In this document: one piece after another, positions 22,929-36,316 of the stretch
Position numbering within the stretch: the first letter of the stretch is position 1
Layout of the letters: the number at the start of each line of letters is the position of its first letter
NCBI GenBank assembly: GCA_961205875.1
Contig: OY540822.1
Span: 746,501 to 810,500 of the forward strand
Reading direction: 5' to 3'
Source of the DNA: Sialis fuliginosa
Lineage: Eukaryota; Arthropoda; Insecta; Megaloptera; Sialidae
DNA length: 64,000 nt
Notes under the pieces: model-generated
Told to the model about the DNA's origin: nothing
Database searches by the model: none
The model's input: only the letters and a program-made list of their open reading frames with translations
Program-made: the position numbers and the translations under genes

Positions 22929-25435
22929 ATGTACAGGTGAGGCATAAGTTCGTATTTCTTCGATAACTCCTCTGTTAATAATTCGAGAAAAATTCAAATT
23001 TTAAATGATATTATAGGTAATAAAACACATTTAAACTTATATTAAAATATATAATGTGGCTCCAAAAAAGGTGTATCATTACAGGGTGAATTAATAGTGC
23101 GTATCTCTTCGATATCTCCTCTCTTTTAAGAGATAGAGAAAAAATTCAAAATTTAGATGATATTATAAGTAAAAAAGCAAATTATAAAAATGCATTGAAG
23201 TATACAGTGTGGTCCCGAAATATAGTGTTATACAAATATCATATATTTTCAGATGGAATGGACCATTTATTTTTAGCTTATTAAACTTTTGTCCAGAATA
23301 TTTTTTTTTAAACATTGGAGGAAAAGGTGAGAGATACTTTTTTTTAAATTGATCTTATGAATTTATGTGAAATTTAATTGTTTTATACAGAAATTTGAAA
23401 CAAACTTGAAAAAACTGTAAACAAAAGCTGAATAATTCTGATGGGGGACCAGATAAAAATCTGAAATTTTGTAAAGTATCGCCATTGAACAACTTTGACA
23501 AAGTTTTTAGTTCATTTATAGGCGAGCGGATTATCCAGTCTAGCTCGTTTAGAAATGACAGTAACCGACCAATCGACGTTCTAGTGGCTAAAAATGATTT
23601 TATTATTTATATTATTTATAAATATTCATTATATTTTTCTGAAAAAAAACATCTAAATCTATATACATCTATTTTTTATGCGGTCCTTCAATAGGTACCT
23701 ACACACATTTTTTTGTTTAATAAATCTAAATCTGCATTAAAAAATCTGAAAAAATTATGTAAGCTTCATTGGATTAAAGTGAACATTTTTTGTCTCATAA
23801 ACTTTTTTTTAAATCAATATTTTTGAAGATAAAAAATATTTTAACCTTAAAAATAGCAAAAAATTCGTATGTTTGTGATTTTTTTTCTCGGAAACTAATT
23901 GTTCAATCAGAATAAATAAAAAACAAAAAGAATCGGCCAACTTTAAACTATAACTAGATTTTTTTCACTTTTGATTATTACTGTAATTAAATGTAAAAAC
24001 TTTATTAGAGCCGAACTCACTCTTTGCGCAGTAAATTGATATCATGGCTGGCTATAACAATCGTTTAATAATTGAAATATTTAAATACCGGGATGAAAGC
24101 TTCAATAAAAATACAAATTAAGAATAATTTAATTGTACATTTGTTTGTCACAATTATTTTCTTTATTATTATACTTATCAGAACATCTACAAAAAATAGT
24201 TTTGTTCTTGTTGCGGAAAATTTCCTTGTACAGCTAAAACATACTCTTGTTTGGATTTAGATTTAAAATGTTGTTCAGTTTGTAGATGTTCTGATAAGTG
24301 TAAAAGTAAAGAAATAATTATGACAAATAAATATGCAATAAAAATATTCTAAAGTGTTTTTATTGAAGCTTTCATCCCAGTACTTAAATATTTCAATTAT
24401 TAAATGAATGTTGTAGCTAGCCATGATATCAATTTACGGTGCAGAGTGAGTTTGGCTCTAATGAAGTTTTTACATTTAATTACAGTAATAATCAAAAAGA
24501 AAAAAAATCTAGTTATAGTTTAAAATTCGCTGATTCTTTTTGTTTTTGATTTATTCTGATTGAACAATTAGTTTCCGAGAAAAAAATCACAAATATACGA
24601 ATTTTTCGCTATTTTTAAAGTTAAAATATTTTTTATATTCAAAACTATTACTTTAAAAAAAAAGTATATGAGACAAAAAATGTTCACTTTAATCCAATGA
24701 AGCTTACATAATTTTTTCAAGTTTCTAAATTTATAGTTAAATCTTTGGTATGCTAAGTATGCTGCCGAGCTGGGACATGTAAGTTTGTAATTGTATTATT
24801 ATTGTAATTATATGTGAAAAATAATATTTTATTCTAAAGTATCAAGTTCAGTAAATGTTATGTAATTTAATATCGCTATGCAATGTACTTTTCGTCAGCA
24901 AACTTAAGTCTATTATTATAATAATTGTTTTGGGTTTTTTTAATTCTCATCGTATTTAAATGAAACGCTTAGTATGAATTTATGATTTTTATGATTTTCT
25001 GGGCTCGCACGAAAAGGACCCGTTCATTGATGGCACACTACCGTAAGATCTTTTAGCCTCTTTGCAGTGCGTACGTCACGTCTATGCACTATGATGTCAT
25101 TCAGAAGGTGACGTGCGTACAACAATAATAATTATTAACAGAGTAGATATCGAAGAAATACAAACTTATGGCTCATCCTGTACATATGTAGGTATGTTCA
25201 CACATGTTTACACATACTATATAATAGTACTAAGAAATTAATGTTTATAATTGTGCGGTATATATTATCTTACTCGATTTATTAATTTATGAATTTATCG
25301 TTTAATCGATTTTTCAGATTTAAAGGGATGAAAGGGTAATTAAGAGGGTGAATTGAATACATTAAAATTAGTTGATAATTGGCTTGAAGCGAAACTTCGC
25401 GCAAAAATGTGTGATTTAGATCCACTGTGTGTCGG

Positions 25436-26570
25436 TTAGTGTGTTTGTTTGATGCCTGTCGGTCTGTCTAGCCCAGAGATGGGCAAATATTTTCGATGGA
25501 AGACCGGATTAAATATTATATCAGTAAGATCAGACCAGTGCTCAGTGGTTCAAAAATAACAAAATTCAAATGTAAATTTGATTTGAATTGAAGTTGGATT
25601 GAATTCACATAAAGTAATTTTTCATCGGACACATGCAAGAAACAAACGTACCAAATGATAATTTTTAACCGGCCATTTTCTAGACTAACTTGCACTAAAA
25701 AATCTCTTTACTGGTTTCGAGGGTTCTTGAAATGTAAATATCATTCTAAATTGGCCACTTTTTAACTATAGTCAATACTTTTCTTATCGCTGACGTAGTA
25801 AAAAAATTAAGTATTTATTTTTCGAAATATGATAATATGACGATTAAAATCAGGGTCGTAACTAGAAGCTCGGGGGCCCTGTGGCAAGAGGTGACCGAGG
25901 GGCCCCCAGAATATGCCAAAGAAAATATTGAAGCCCTTTTTTTGCTCCTAACTTACACAATTTTTCATATTTACTTACTTACTCCAATTTTTACGCTGCG
26001 GGGACCCCCTAACCTAGGTGGTAGTTACGGCCCTGATTAAAAGGTTAAAAATTTTTGGTGAAATATGTAGATATTATAATATAATATATTTGAATTACTA
26101 TTGTATAATGGAATTAAATTTAGCAAATAAAAAAGTCTTAAAAAATAATGGGGTGGGTGGGAGGTGGGGGTGAACGGTTTCACGTTTTCGAATTTCGACT
26201 GGGTAAAAAAATCATGAAAATTTTGTATTATAGATTTTTTTAAATCTTCATTTAATTATTTATTTGAAATATACGATTATTTTGCACATTTTCATAGGGG
26301 TATTACATCCCCTTAAACCATTTTACCGTAACTAAAATAATTTATTTTCTTACTACCCTTGACCCTCTCCAACTATATACAAAATTTGAACTCGGTGCGA
26401 TTTTATCAATTTAAAAGGTTCCCTTGTAAATGAATAGTGATTTCGAATCAAAAGTGACGCCATTACGGCATATGTGTACATTTATTCTTACTTTGATTTA
26501 TCTACGTATACGAATTAACTATCCTGAATTGAGTTATTAACAATAAATTAAGTACCTATGTACGCCGAGA
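25436..26570. other. Repeat-rich spacer, no gene supported
   Basis: AT-rich sequence with a C/G-rich patch near 25870-26030 (GGGGCCCTGTGGCAAGAGG) that reads as a generic interspersed-repeat fragment. The open frame there has no recognisable domain. Confidence 0.5.
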
Positions 26571-26577
26571 CAACTTC

Positions 26578-27152
26578 TGTAGCAGAAACTGTAGCATTCG
26601 ACTCAAACGCTAAAACTACTATCGCTGATTCTAACCGAATCACTCGAAAATACGTCATAAACGGAGGCGAAATTATGCATCAAATAATAGTTTGTAAAGG
26701 CACTTATGTACCTCGTTCAATAAATCCAACAGTATGAGATATTAAAGGAAAAAATGGGGTTCAATGATTAATACCTGTTCGTCGGCTTCACTCTTACTCG
26801 ACTCATTGTCAGTACTGCTCCAAACTATTTGATTCAACTTATTTCTAAATACTTCACATATATTACACAAATAACAATTGCACGAAAAGTGCGTAGCGGT
26901 TTTAGCCTAGCACAAACACACACAGCTAACACTAATGAAACTATCTCTAGCGGTTTTTTCTACTATTTTTAATTCTGCGGAAAACGCGGAAAACAATTTT
27001 CCCACATGCGGGATTAACAACAATAATAATTGTTCTGCGGGAAAACGTAAAGCACGTTTTTCTTCTAAACGAGTTCAACTACTTCTTGTTACTTGTTATA
27101 AACTCTGCGCACATGTCTTGCGCTTCACAGACAGCAAAACAAGAATTAAACA
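26578..27152 (+). repeat. Possible solo or 5' LTR with primer-binding-like site
   Basis: TGTAGCAGAAACTG ... AGAATTAAACA followed at once by GTGGCGCCAAC, which resembles the TGGCGCC primer-binding start of many retroelements. No gag follows, so this would be a fragment. The left edge is a guess. Confidence 0.3.
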
Positions 27153-28112
27153 GTGGCGCCAACATTAAGTAAATTTATTTATACAAAACTTGAAAAATCT
27201 ATCCAAAAATAATTTTGAGTGTGTTTGCAATAACTAACCGATTTTCATTAATTTTGATTCTTTCATAAATGAGACTATGATAATTGACATATTCATAACT
27301 GACATTGAAGTTAGGTTATGAATGATTAAGAGGATTATTGTCATGCGCGAGGATTTTCTATTTAGCACACTAAGAATTAGTTACTTTCTTTATTGTATAT
27401 ATCGGTCATTCCATAAATAACTGCACACTTTTTTGGTTGTGCAAGTATAGGATACACAAAATATTTATTGTGGTCTAATAAAACGTGGAGAATTATTTAA
27501 AAAAATTTAAAAACTTTTAATAACTTTTTCTATTTATTTTATTTTAGCAAAAACAAAAAAAAGTACGAAATGTTAAAAAAAATCTAGAATAATTCTCCAA
27601 GTTTTATTAGACCAAAATAAACATTTTTTGTACCTTGTACTTTTTTTCTAAAGTTTATGGTTTCTGAGTAAAAAATTCTTGAAAATTCAAAATCTCGAAT
27701 TATTTTGTTAGATACCTTGGAAAGCTTGGGTTGTTCAAAAAAAAGTTTTCAATGAAAGATTCGTGTTTTTTCACGTAGAATAAGATTACCAAATAAAAAC
27801 TATAGGTTCCTATTTAAAAAAATGATGTTGACCTTCAAATATCCTTGAAGGCCACGTTAAAATAGCAAATAAATACTACTATTCGATTACCCCCTTACAA
27901 CCAAACATTTTTTGATTGAAACATTTTTTTCAGATATGCGATGGTTCTGAGATAATCAACTGTAACACTTTAAATGCCCTACCCTGTATATTCTTTTAAT
28001 GTAATAAAATCTTCTTCATGGTACACTAAATTAACCATTTGATATCCATTTTTGAAGAGTTGTACTGCTCCATCCGACATATAAAAAAATTTTCACTACA
28101 CTAAACAAGACT
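27153..28112. other. AT-rich spacer with a small inverted repeat
   Basis: 27462-27508 (TGGTCTAATAAAACGTGGAG) pairs with 27580-27630 (CTCCAAGTTTTATTAGACCA), a short foldback about 170 bp across. No coding frame is supported. Confidence 0.5.
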
Positions 28113-28116
28113 ATAA

Positions 28117-31100
28117 GGGTAATTCCATGCCAAATAGGCCGGTGACTGCACCTCACCATCTCCGATTTCGATTAATTTTTCAGGAAGTGTTCGGTTTACT
28201 CTCAAACTAAAGTGTGCAAAATATTTTCGCGAAAAAATTTGTTATAAAGAAAATATAGAAAATCAAAAATTTAACGATGGTACCTGTTTTTTAAGATTTC
28301 TAGTTTAGGATATCTCGAGAACGGTAAGAGGTACAGAGATTTGCGACCACGCATTCGAAAGGGGAAAGTCTAGAGCATCGAAATTTATTATCTAGGTACT
28401 AGTACCAACTTAAAACAAAACAAAACATATCAAAAATAGTAAATTTCAAACTAAGAGCAAAAAAGGTTCCGCCAAATATTTTTGGCTATAATTTTAACAT
28501 TTTGTACCTTGAACTATATACTAATAATGGTTAAAAATTGAAACCACTGGTTTTTATTTTAAGCGAGAAAATAATTTTTGAAATATTAAACGGCGACAAT
28601 TATAAAAAATATTTTTTTAATTTCACAATAATCGAATTAATAATAACATGAAAAAATCCTTTAATATTTATTTGTGGAATTTCAATATTGTTTACTGTGT
28701 TTAGTTCTAAGTTCTGCAGCTAATTTATTGCATTACATGACAGACAAATATATTATTACAGTGAATAGTGAATAACTGACTGTAAGTATCCTTATCATAC
28801 TTTTTTAATCAAAAATATTTAATAGCAAAATTCAATATTTCATTTATTATAACAAATAGAAGAAAACTTTAATTGCAAAAGTTGTCAGGTTAGACAAGCA
28901 GCAAATTTTGAAAATAGTTACATTTATACAGGAAGTCCCATAAGTGCGTTACAAATCAAAGTTATATTTTTTTAAATACTAAGTATATTTTTTTAATTGA
29001 TAATCAAACAGCATTTATTTTTCTGGACAATTTTATATATACATGTGAGCGGTTTAGAAATTATGACCATTTTTGTAAGAAAATTGGAATATTTTCAACA
29101 ACTTATAATTTTCTAATTACAAAAAAAAATTTTGTTCTCTACTAAAAGTAGTTTTGGTATATTATTATGCTCTATTATTGCGATATTACATCAAACATTT
29201 ACAAAATTGTATTCTTAGTACAGGACGTATCAAAACTCTGAACTCAATTTTTTCAAAATTTTCAAATGGAGCACCCTATATATTTTCACATTTTCGAATT
29301 TCCTATTCAATTCTAAACACATTTTATAAACTATGTTCTATACCTAAATCCAGCCGTTAAAAAGTTATTTGAAAATTTAATTTAATTTGAATTATAGGTT
29401 ACAACTAGGGTTTGCAATCCCGCAATGCGGGATCCCGCATTCTCGCGGGATCCCGCACGTTTTGGAGATCTGCGGATCCCGCACTAAAAGTGCGGGATCC
29501 GCGCGGAATTTTTTGAACATTGAATTTGTAGGTCGCGTGCATTTTGAATACTTTTAAAGCGTAAATATGAATAAAAAAGGTAACAGTTTTGAAAAAAAAA
29601 TTAAGGTTGAGATGACTGAATATGAAACTAGTAAAGTAAATTATATCTCTTGTTCACGATTAGTTAAGTGGTTACACTGAGTACGACTAAGGCGACGAAA
29701 GAAGCTCGAACAGCTCCCAGATTACAAAAAAAAAAAAAAACATAAAAAATACAAAAATTTAGAAGAATAGCAGATTACATAAAAGTTAACCATAAAAATT
29801 TAATACACAAAATTCGATCTACACGATATTTTACAACCGCAAATAATGATAATTAGTGGTTTAGTTTTACGTGACATACCGTGGCGTATATACTAGGGTG
29901 TTTTTTTTAACTTTTTTTTATTTTTATTTTTTCGGTCCCGCTAGCCTATGTTTTAGCTTTGGATCAAAAGTTAATTGTCCCAAAATTTTAGACTCATTGA
30001 TCAAACCTGTGGACGGCGCAAACCGAGTCATTTTCCCATTTGATTAACATGGGATTTTTTACTTATGCGTGAATATCTCGTTGAAAAATTTATTTATTTT
30101 AATATCTTACAGCAGCATATCATAGAGAATTAAATTTCTTACAAAAAAGATCCCAAGTGCTCAAATCATAGATCGAATATTTTTAAAGATATGTTCGTTT
30201 AAACATTATCATAAAAAGTAAAATCCAATTTTTATGATAATTTTAAAACAAACATTTCTTAAAATTTATTGGATTTTTGAATTGAGCACTTAATTCTTTA
30301 CAAAATATTCCCTTGAGAAATTTAAAAAAAAAATTGTTTTCAACGAGATATTCACGCGTAAGTAAAAAAGTAATTTATCCCATGGTAATCAAATGGGGAA
30401 AAGACTCGGTTTGCGCCATTCACAGGTTTGACCTATGAGTTTGAAATTTTGGGACAATTAACTTTTTTTTTTGTTAACTAAATAATAGTATCTTTAAGTA
30501 TGAATAACAAAATTTTTGGAAAAACTGCGGGATCCCGCGGGATTTGAGGATTTCCCGCAAAATTCCCGCGGGAAAAAAAAGTCTGCGGGATTGCAAACCC
30601 TAGTTACAACTTTGTATTAACGCTGTTGGTGGACATTTTGAATAAAGAAATTAACTTTTGTGTATCATTTTGTTAATTTAATTTCTAGATTTAGATGTTG
30701 TTGAAGTTTGTAAGTTCTAGCGAATTGTTTTATGGATTATATTAAAGTTGTATTGTTTTTATAAAACTTGTTCAGATTTTAAAAATCTTCATATAACTAA
30801 CCACATGCGGCCCTCGAGGATCCTTGGTGCGGTTCGCGAGCATAATTTAAAAAAATAAAAAAATTTATGATAATAAATGTACATAGAAAATAGTATTTAC
30901 GACTAAAAAAAAAAAAAAGGTCTTCCCAATTTAACTCTCTATCCCTACATGTATCTATTTATATATTATATTTATAATAAAATTAGGAATTGACGCGACC
31001 AAAAAAAAAAAAAATGGTCCTCAGTTTTATATTATAAGCTGCGGCCCTTAGTGAACCAAATTAAGTAAAATTTTTGCTATGCGGCCCGGAAGGTTCAAAA

Positions 31101-31381
31101 GGTTGGACACCTATGCTCTAGACTTTCCCCTTTCGATTGCGTGGTCGCAAATCTCTGTACCTCCTACCGTTCTCGAGATATCCTAACTAGAAATCTTGAA
31201 AACAGGTACCATCGTAAAATTTTTGATTTTCTATATTTTTTATATTTTCTTTAAAAAAAATTTTTTCGCGAAAATATTTTGCACATTTTAGTTTGGGAGT
31301 AAACCGAACACTTCCTGAAATATTAATCGAAATCGGAGATGGTGAGGTGCAGTCACCGGCCTATTTGGCATGGAATTACCC
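28117..31381. mobile_element. Foldback element, 4-bp TSD family, copy 1
   Basis: Ends GGGTAATTCCATGCCAAATA and the complementary ...GGCATGGAATTACCC, flanked by ATAA on both sides (28113-28116, 31382-31385). Inverted arms are about 275 bp (28117-28395 with 31105-31381) and contain GGCCGGTGACTGCACCTCAC. The interior holds the hAT-type element at 29406-30602 and assorted repeats (for example CGGCCC-rich pieces at 30806-31100). Its termini match those of 41992-44328. No transposase seen; superfamily unassigned. Confidence 0.75.
29406..30602. mobile_element. hAT-type element with 8-bp TSD, TAGGGTTTGCAATCCCG family
   Basis: Ends TAGGGTTTGCAATCCCGC / GCGGGATTGCAAACCCTA with perfect GTTACAAC duplications (29398-29405, 30603-30610). 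Subterminal regions are dense in GCGGGATCCCGC-like palindromes, possibly transposase sites. A further inverted repeat is nested inside: 29970-30090 pairs with about 30340-30465 (CGGTTTGCGCC / GGCGCAAACCG). No transposase frame is visible. Confidence 0.82.
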
Positions 31382-31385
31382 ATAA

Positions 31386-32819
31386 TAGAACATCTAGAAA
31401 ACTGGCAAAAAGCACCAGTATTCAGAATGCACAATACCACGAAATAACACGTTTCGCTTAAGAATTTCAACTAAATGGGTTATGCGAGTTCATTTGACAG
31501 TGGGGTTTTCCTTATAATGGCATTGCTTAGCGTCATTTTGACTCCGCCATATTTGATTTATGAAGTTTGACTTCACGATACAAAAAAGCAATCATTTGAC
31601 GGTCAATGAACCATCAATATATTCGTTCGGGACTGTTTCCACCTAAATTACACCGTTTTTTACCGATTTTATTACATTTTGAGGTTAATCGAAGCCACCA
31701 TTTTAGATTTTGGATTCATAATAACCTGTATATGCAATGAGTGATTGAATCTTAACATTTGAGGCAAATATAATCAGGTTTAGTGTCAAAAAGTTCATGT
31801 TTTCGACGATTTTTAGGTTTCAGCCGACATGTTGGATTTTGCCAACCTACCCATCCAATTTTTTAAGGCTGTCAATTACAAACAATTTGAACTCAAAACC
31901 AATCGAATCAGCCGTAAATTTTTTCATTTGCTAATATTTTACTCTACAATCTTGATTTCTCTCTGATTTCTGGCCGCCATTTTTAAATTTTCCAAAAGGC
32001 CACACTACCCCATAAAGAGGGATCAATAACGAACATTTTAAACCCAAGGTCACTAAAATCCATCAACATGAATTTTGGGCAGAGCCTTGTTCCGTTTGAC
32101 AAAGAATATATATATATATATATTTGTAATTTGGGATATTAGGTCAAACGAAAACAATGCCAACAATAATAAGCTTTTTATATTGCTCATAAAAATCATG
32201 CGCATATATTTTCTTCGAAAAACATTTGGTTTTTTTTCTTCTTCAGTGACGTACAAAACAATAGTCTACAATGCAAATTAAAACAAAAATTACATATATA
32301 GGTATGTATAAACACGTCTTTTGACAATTAGTATCTTACAAACTTACTCACATTAAAAAAGAATCATCTTAAAACATCAAACATATTTTTCAGTTATGTA
32401 AATATAAAATATTAAAAACTTAACATTATTATACATTTTTCCAGTTTTATTTATACATATTTCATGAATAAATTTTTTTTACTACAATCAATACACAATA
32501 TAAATAAAAACATCTGCCAAGTAAATGCACAGTGCTTCCTCGTGCTAAATTCATCAAAGGTAGTTAATTATTCAACAATTTAAATAAAAACCGATAGTGT
32601 TTACATAAATTGCCTGGAATTGGTTAACCATTTAATTTTCATACAATTTTCCTAACAAATATTTTTTTCTTTATACGCATTATTTTTTTCTTAAAACGCA
32701 CCTGGTTATGTTTTCGTATCTTTTTAATTTCTTGACAATTTCAATCTAAATCTAAATTTAAGCAAACGTCAAAATGACATTTAAAACGTCAAAATGACAT
32801 TTAAAACGCCAACATGACA
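31386..32819. other. AT-rich spacer with a Penelope-associated repeat
   Basis: No gene. 32110-32375 is an inverted copy of about 52170-52430 (CTTACAAACTTACTCACATT, CGCATATATTTTCTTCGAAA), i.e. the segment just upstream of the Penelope-like RT at 51758-52190, so this is a fragment of the same element family in the plus direction. 32761-32815 holds three copies of an AACGTCAAAATGACATTTAA-like unit. Confidence 0.55.
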
Positions 32820-33910
32820 TTAAGGGTGCGTTCCAGATGGCACTTGCAACGCTCACGCTCGTAACGCCGCAATCTTGCGTTCCATTAGGGTGAACGTTGC
32901 GATCGTTTTTTGCAAGTGGAACGCGTCTTGTGAACGTTGTGAGTGTTTAATTAAACATGGCGGCGAACGTTTTTTTTGACATTTAAAAAATGTTTTTGAG
33001 AGTGATTCAATTTGTTAATCCCTATAAGAAGACGTATATTAGTCGTATTAATTTCAACAATTAACATGTTTACAATAAAAAACAAAAAATTAACTTGAGT
33101 ATAGGCGAATGTTCATGTAGGTATATTAACTGTTTGAGTGCTGTGCGCATTTTAGGTTATGTATTAAAAGATCGATATATCGACTTTCAACGCTCTAAGG
33201 GTCGATCCAGATTATCGAGCCGGTCTCGCTCCAATCAAATATAAATATACAATAAATTATGAAATCATTCACACTATAGGTATCGGTTAGATCTCGGTCC
33301 AATCACGCTCCGATACAGTATAGTATCGAAGGATATTTTACTGGAACGTGATTGAACCTAGCATGGATTGTACCCATAGTGTGAATAGGGACTTGAGTTC
33401 ATCTTCGATCATTCTATTACTGATCACCGAGTAAAGCTTGAACTAACTAAAAGGAAAAAATATGCTACTTTAGACTAAAATACAACAGAAGAATGATATT
33501 CACTATTGGAAGATTAAAATATAATCAATACAATCATACGTGGCAGCATTACAGGACATTTACACAAAATAGGAGTAACACGATAAAACCATCAGATAAT
33601 ACTGCTAGAAGACATCTACAGAATACTTTAATCTGCAACAATATTAATCTACCAGTATCTGTATTCACTTTTAGTCATGGAGAACCAAAGGAATTATAAT
33701 TTTTATTGTTATCTCCAAAAAGTTTATAAGCTAATAGAAAAATATCTTAACAATTAAATAAAGTAAAAAATATTTATGTTCATGTCAAAAATACATTTAT
33801 TTCTATTTATTACTATTTTTTTATATTTATTTTTATTCTTTAACTATTTCTTCTTCTTTTTTACTATTTTTGTAACTTCTTGCCGCTTTTTAACAATTGC
33901 TTCTTCTTTT

Positions 33911-34903
33911 TAGGTTTCCGTAGAAAACTAGGAAACCTTATAGTTTCGCCATGTCCGTCCGTCCGTCCGTCCTCAAAAATTTTAAGCCGATTAAGATGAA
34001 ATTTGGTATACAGACGAAGACTGATAACCCGAAAACAGAAATGATAATATTTTTGAAAAAAAAATTTTTTGGACCCCCTTTCCATAGACTGAAAAGTATT
34101 TACAAAAAAAAATTTTCACTTAATCCATTAAGTGGGGAGTCTTTAGATAGGTCTCCTAAAATGCAATAAAAAATGCAAAATGACATTTTGATTTTAAACC
34201 TTCAGTCACGATATAATTGCGTTCAATGTCGTGAAAAAAGCGTCCCCCCCACCCTAATTTCTAAACTATCAATTGTAAAAATCTGAAAAAATTCATGAAT
34301 GTAGCCTTTAATTAGTACTTCCACTGAAAATTATAACGAACACTGTCAAAATTATTTTGGACCCCCCTCCCATAGACTGAAAAATGAACTCACATTTTTT
34401 TTTCACTTAACCCATTGAGTGGGATGTCATTAGATAGGTCTCCTAAAATGCAACAAAAAATATTGAATGATCTTTTGATTTTAACCCTTCAGTCACGATA
34501 TATTTGCATTTAAATGTCGTTATCAGAGCGTCCCTCCCACCCTAATTTCTAAACTATCTATTCAAAAAATCTGAAAAAAATTCAGAATGTAGCTTTGAGT
34601 TAGTACTTTCACTGAAAATTATAACGAACACTGTCAAAATTATTTTGGACCCCCTCCCATAGACTGAAAATTGTTCTCAAATTTTTTTTCACTTAACCCA
34701 TTGAGTGGGGTATCTTTAGATAGGTCTCCTAAAATGCGACAAAAATGTTATATGACCTTTTGATTTTAACCCTTCAGTCACGATATATTTGCATTTAAAT
34801 GTCGTTATCAGAGCGTCCGTTGAAATAATTCTTGTTTATAAATCGTAATGACTACGGAAACCTATCATGTGCGTGCCCAACACGCACTTGGCCATTTGAT
34901 TTT
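33911..34903 (+). mobile_element. GGTTTCCG-type repeat (relative of the GGGTTCCG repeats)
   Basis: Begins AGGTTTCCGTAGAAAAC after a T run, with a TCCGTCCGTCCGTCC tract at 33955-33971. A ~289-bp unit is tandemly repeated (GGACCCCC at about 34071, 34360 and 34648). The subterminal complement CTACGGAAACCT is at about 34852-34864, followed by a hairpin GTGCGTG-CCCAA-CACGCAC and ACTTGGCCATTTGATTTT. The other arm of the surrounding palindrome shows the uninterrupted site. Architecture as in 12241-13336. Confidence 0.65.
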
Positions 34904-35667
34904 CTTCTATTTCTGCGCTAGCTCCGTACTGTCCTTTGAATATATCGTTTAACGGAGTTAACTTGTGCTTGTTTTCGGTTGTCATTTCTGCATTGATTTT
35001 TTGTTCAATACGATTTATATATTTTCCACCTGCCTTTTTCTTGAACATTTACCGATATTTCGAAGGCGTAACATAATTACTGTTTTCCCATAACGTCTGG
35101 CTTCCTAAACTATCCGCAAAAAATCTGAAATAAAAATATTTTTTTTTTGTAATTGTTTTTATTTTAACTCGTAAAAGACTGAAAATAATACAGGACATAG
35201 GAAAATATCACAGTTAAACACTAATATAATAGTTTTTTTTAAATATTTTAACTACCGGGCACAGAAATAATTTTGATTAAAATATTTTGATTGTAGATAT
35301 TGTAAAATACAAATTTTGGCTGTTAACATTTCTGCAACAATCACAAAATAATGCAATAATCAAATGATTTCAACGATGGAAAATGTAAACCACAGTAAAC
35401 AAAAAATCTTAAGGACATTTAATTAAATTATAAAATTGTAGCAAAAATTATATCTACAAACAAAAAAAATTCTTAAAAATAGCACTGATAATAGAAATCA
35501 TATACAAAATTTTGTAAGGTTTAAAGTTATTAATTAATATTAATAAGAATTACATTGTAACTAGGATTTTTTATCTTACCTGAAGCAACACGACGTGCAT
35601 CTCCTACATTTAGCATTATGTCGTACACCTTATTAGTACTTTCGTCGAATAAAGATATTTGCTCCAT
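34836..35667 (-). pseudogene. Left-arm copy of the dimer's small spliced gene (exon 2 deleted)
   Basis: Exon 1 (35667-35580, MEQISLFDESTNKVYDIMLN) and its GT donor are identical in reading to the right-arm copy. The acceptor and first bases of exon 2 remain near 35454, but roughly 165 bp of exon 2 are missing. Farther on, conserved frames SQTLWENSNYVTPSKYR (about 35095-35050) and MFKKKAGGKYINRIEQKI (35048 down) mirror the right arm. This copy also extends past the point where the right arm diverges (KGQYGASAEIEEN ... GFRSHYDL). Confidence 0.45.
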
Positions 35668-36004
35668 TTTACTTTCATTAATTTATTAATTACAAACTGT
35701 CACAAATAGAAAATAAACAAAAAACAATCAACCGTTCGCGCCGACCCACCATTTCAATGTGATCATTGCTAAGGGTACGTTCCAGATGGCACTCGCAACG
35801 TTACGATCGTTCATTACACCTGCACCGTTTGGCGTTTGCAACGATCACGACGCGGACGTGTCATAAGTGAACAACTTCATGTTGTTCGTACAATGCTCGC
35901 AATGATCACATTGAAATGGTGGGTCGGCGCGAACGGTTGATTGTTTTTTGTTTATTTTCTATGTGTGACAGTTTGTAATGATAAAATAAATTAATGAAAG
36001 TAAA

Positions 36005-36316
36005 ATGGAGCAAATATCTTTATTCGACGAAAGTACTAATAAGGTGTACGACATAATGCTAAATGTAGGAGATGCACGTCGTGTTGCTTCAGGTAAGATA
36101 AAAAATCCTAGTTACAATGTAATTCTTATTAATATTAATTAATAACTTTAAACCTTACAAAATTTTGTATATGATTTCTATTATCAGTGCTATTTTTAAG
36201 AATTTTTTTTGTTTGTAGATATAATTTTTGCTACAAATATTCTGAATGCTGCAATTGTAGGAACCAATGAGTGCGAGCAAAACCCAGAAATTAAACCGGA
36301 TATACTAAATTTTTAA
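36005..36316 (+). CDS. Small two-exon reading frame in the dimer element, right arm
   Basis: ATG 36005; exon 1 to 36092 (MEQISLFDESTNKVYDIMLN, then VGDARRVAS) ends at G|GTAAGA. An acceptor TTTGTTTGTAG ends at 36218. Exon 2 reads DIIFATNILNAAIVGTNECE and stops at 36314-36316. Splicing preserves the frame and yields 61 residues. The exon is present in both arms. Product unknown. A downstream exon may exist (conserved SFGNQTLWENSNYVTPSKYR before a GTAAAT donor at about 36750, and MFKKKAGGKYINRMEQKI from 36753), in which case the stop could belong to an alternative isoform. No transposase motif recognised. Confidence 0.4.

Larger units (their letters stand above)
20880..25435. repeat. Large palindrome (foldback) with hAT-type element in left arm
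   Basis: The left arm starts near CGGAACACAATAAGTCTAAA (20881) and the right arm ends near its complement (about 25405-25430). The arms continue inward: 21060-21177 with about 25180-25330, 22937-23000 with 25120-25175, and 24001-24110 with 24360-24470. The centre lies near 24220. The junction CAGGTGAGGCATAAG / CTCATCCTG with flanking TA (22932 and about 25181) could mark an inner TA-type element, but the outer arms also pair, so one long palindrome is the simpler reading. No gene recognised. Confidence 0.65.

Noticed and set aside
33951-34169. 72-codon frame and antisense 73-codon frame over the TCCGTCC tract
   Set aside because: Both arise from a repeat start tract (VRPSV-type reading) and are not conserved as protein.
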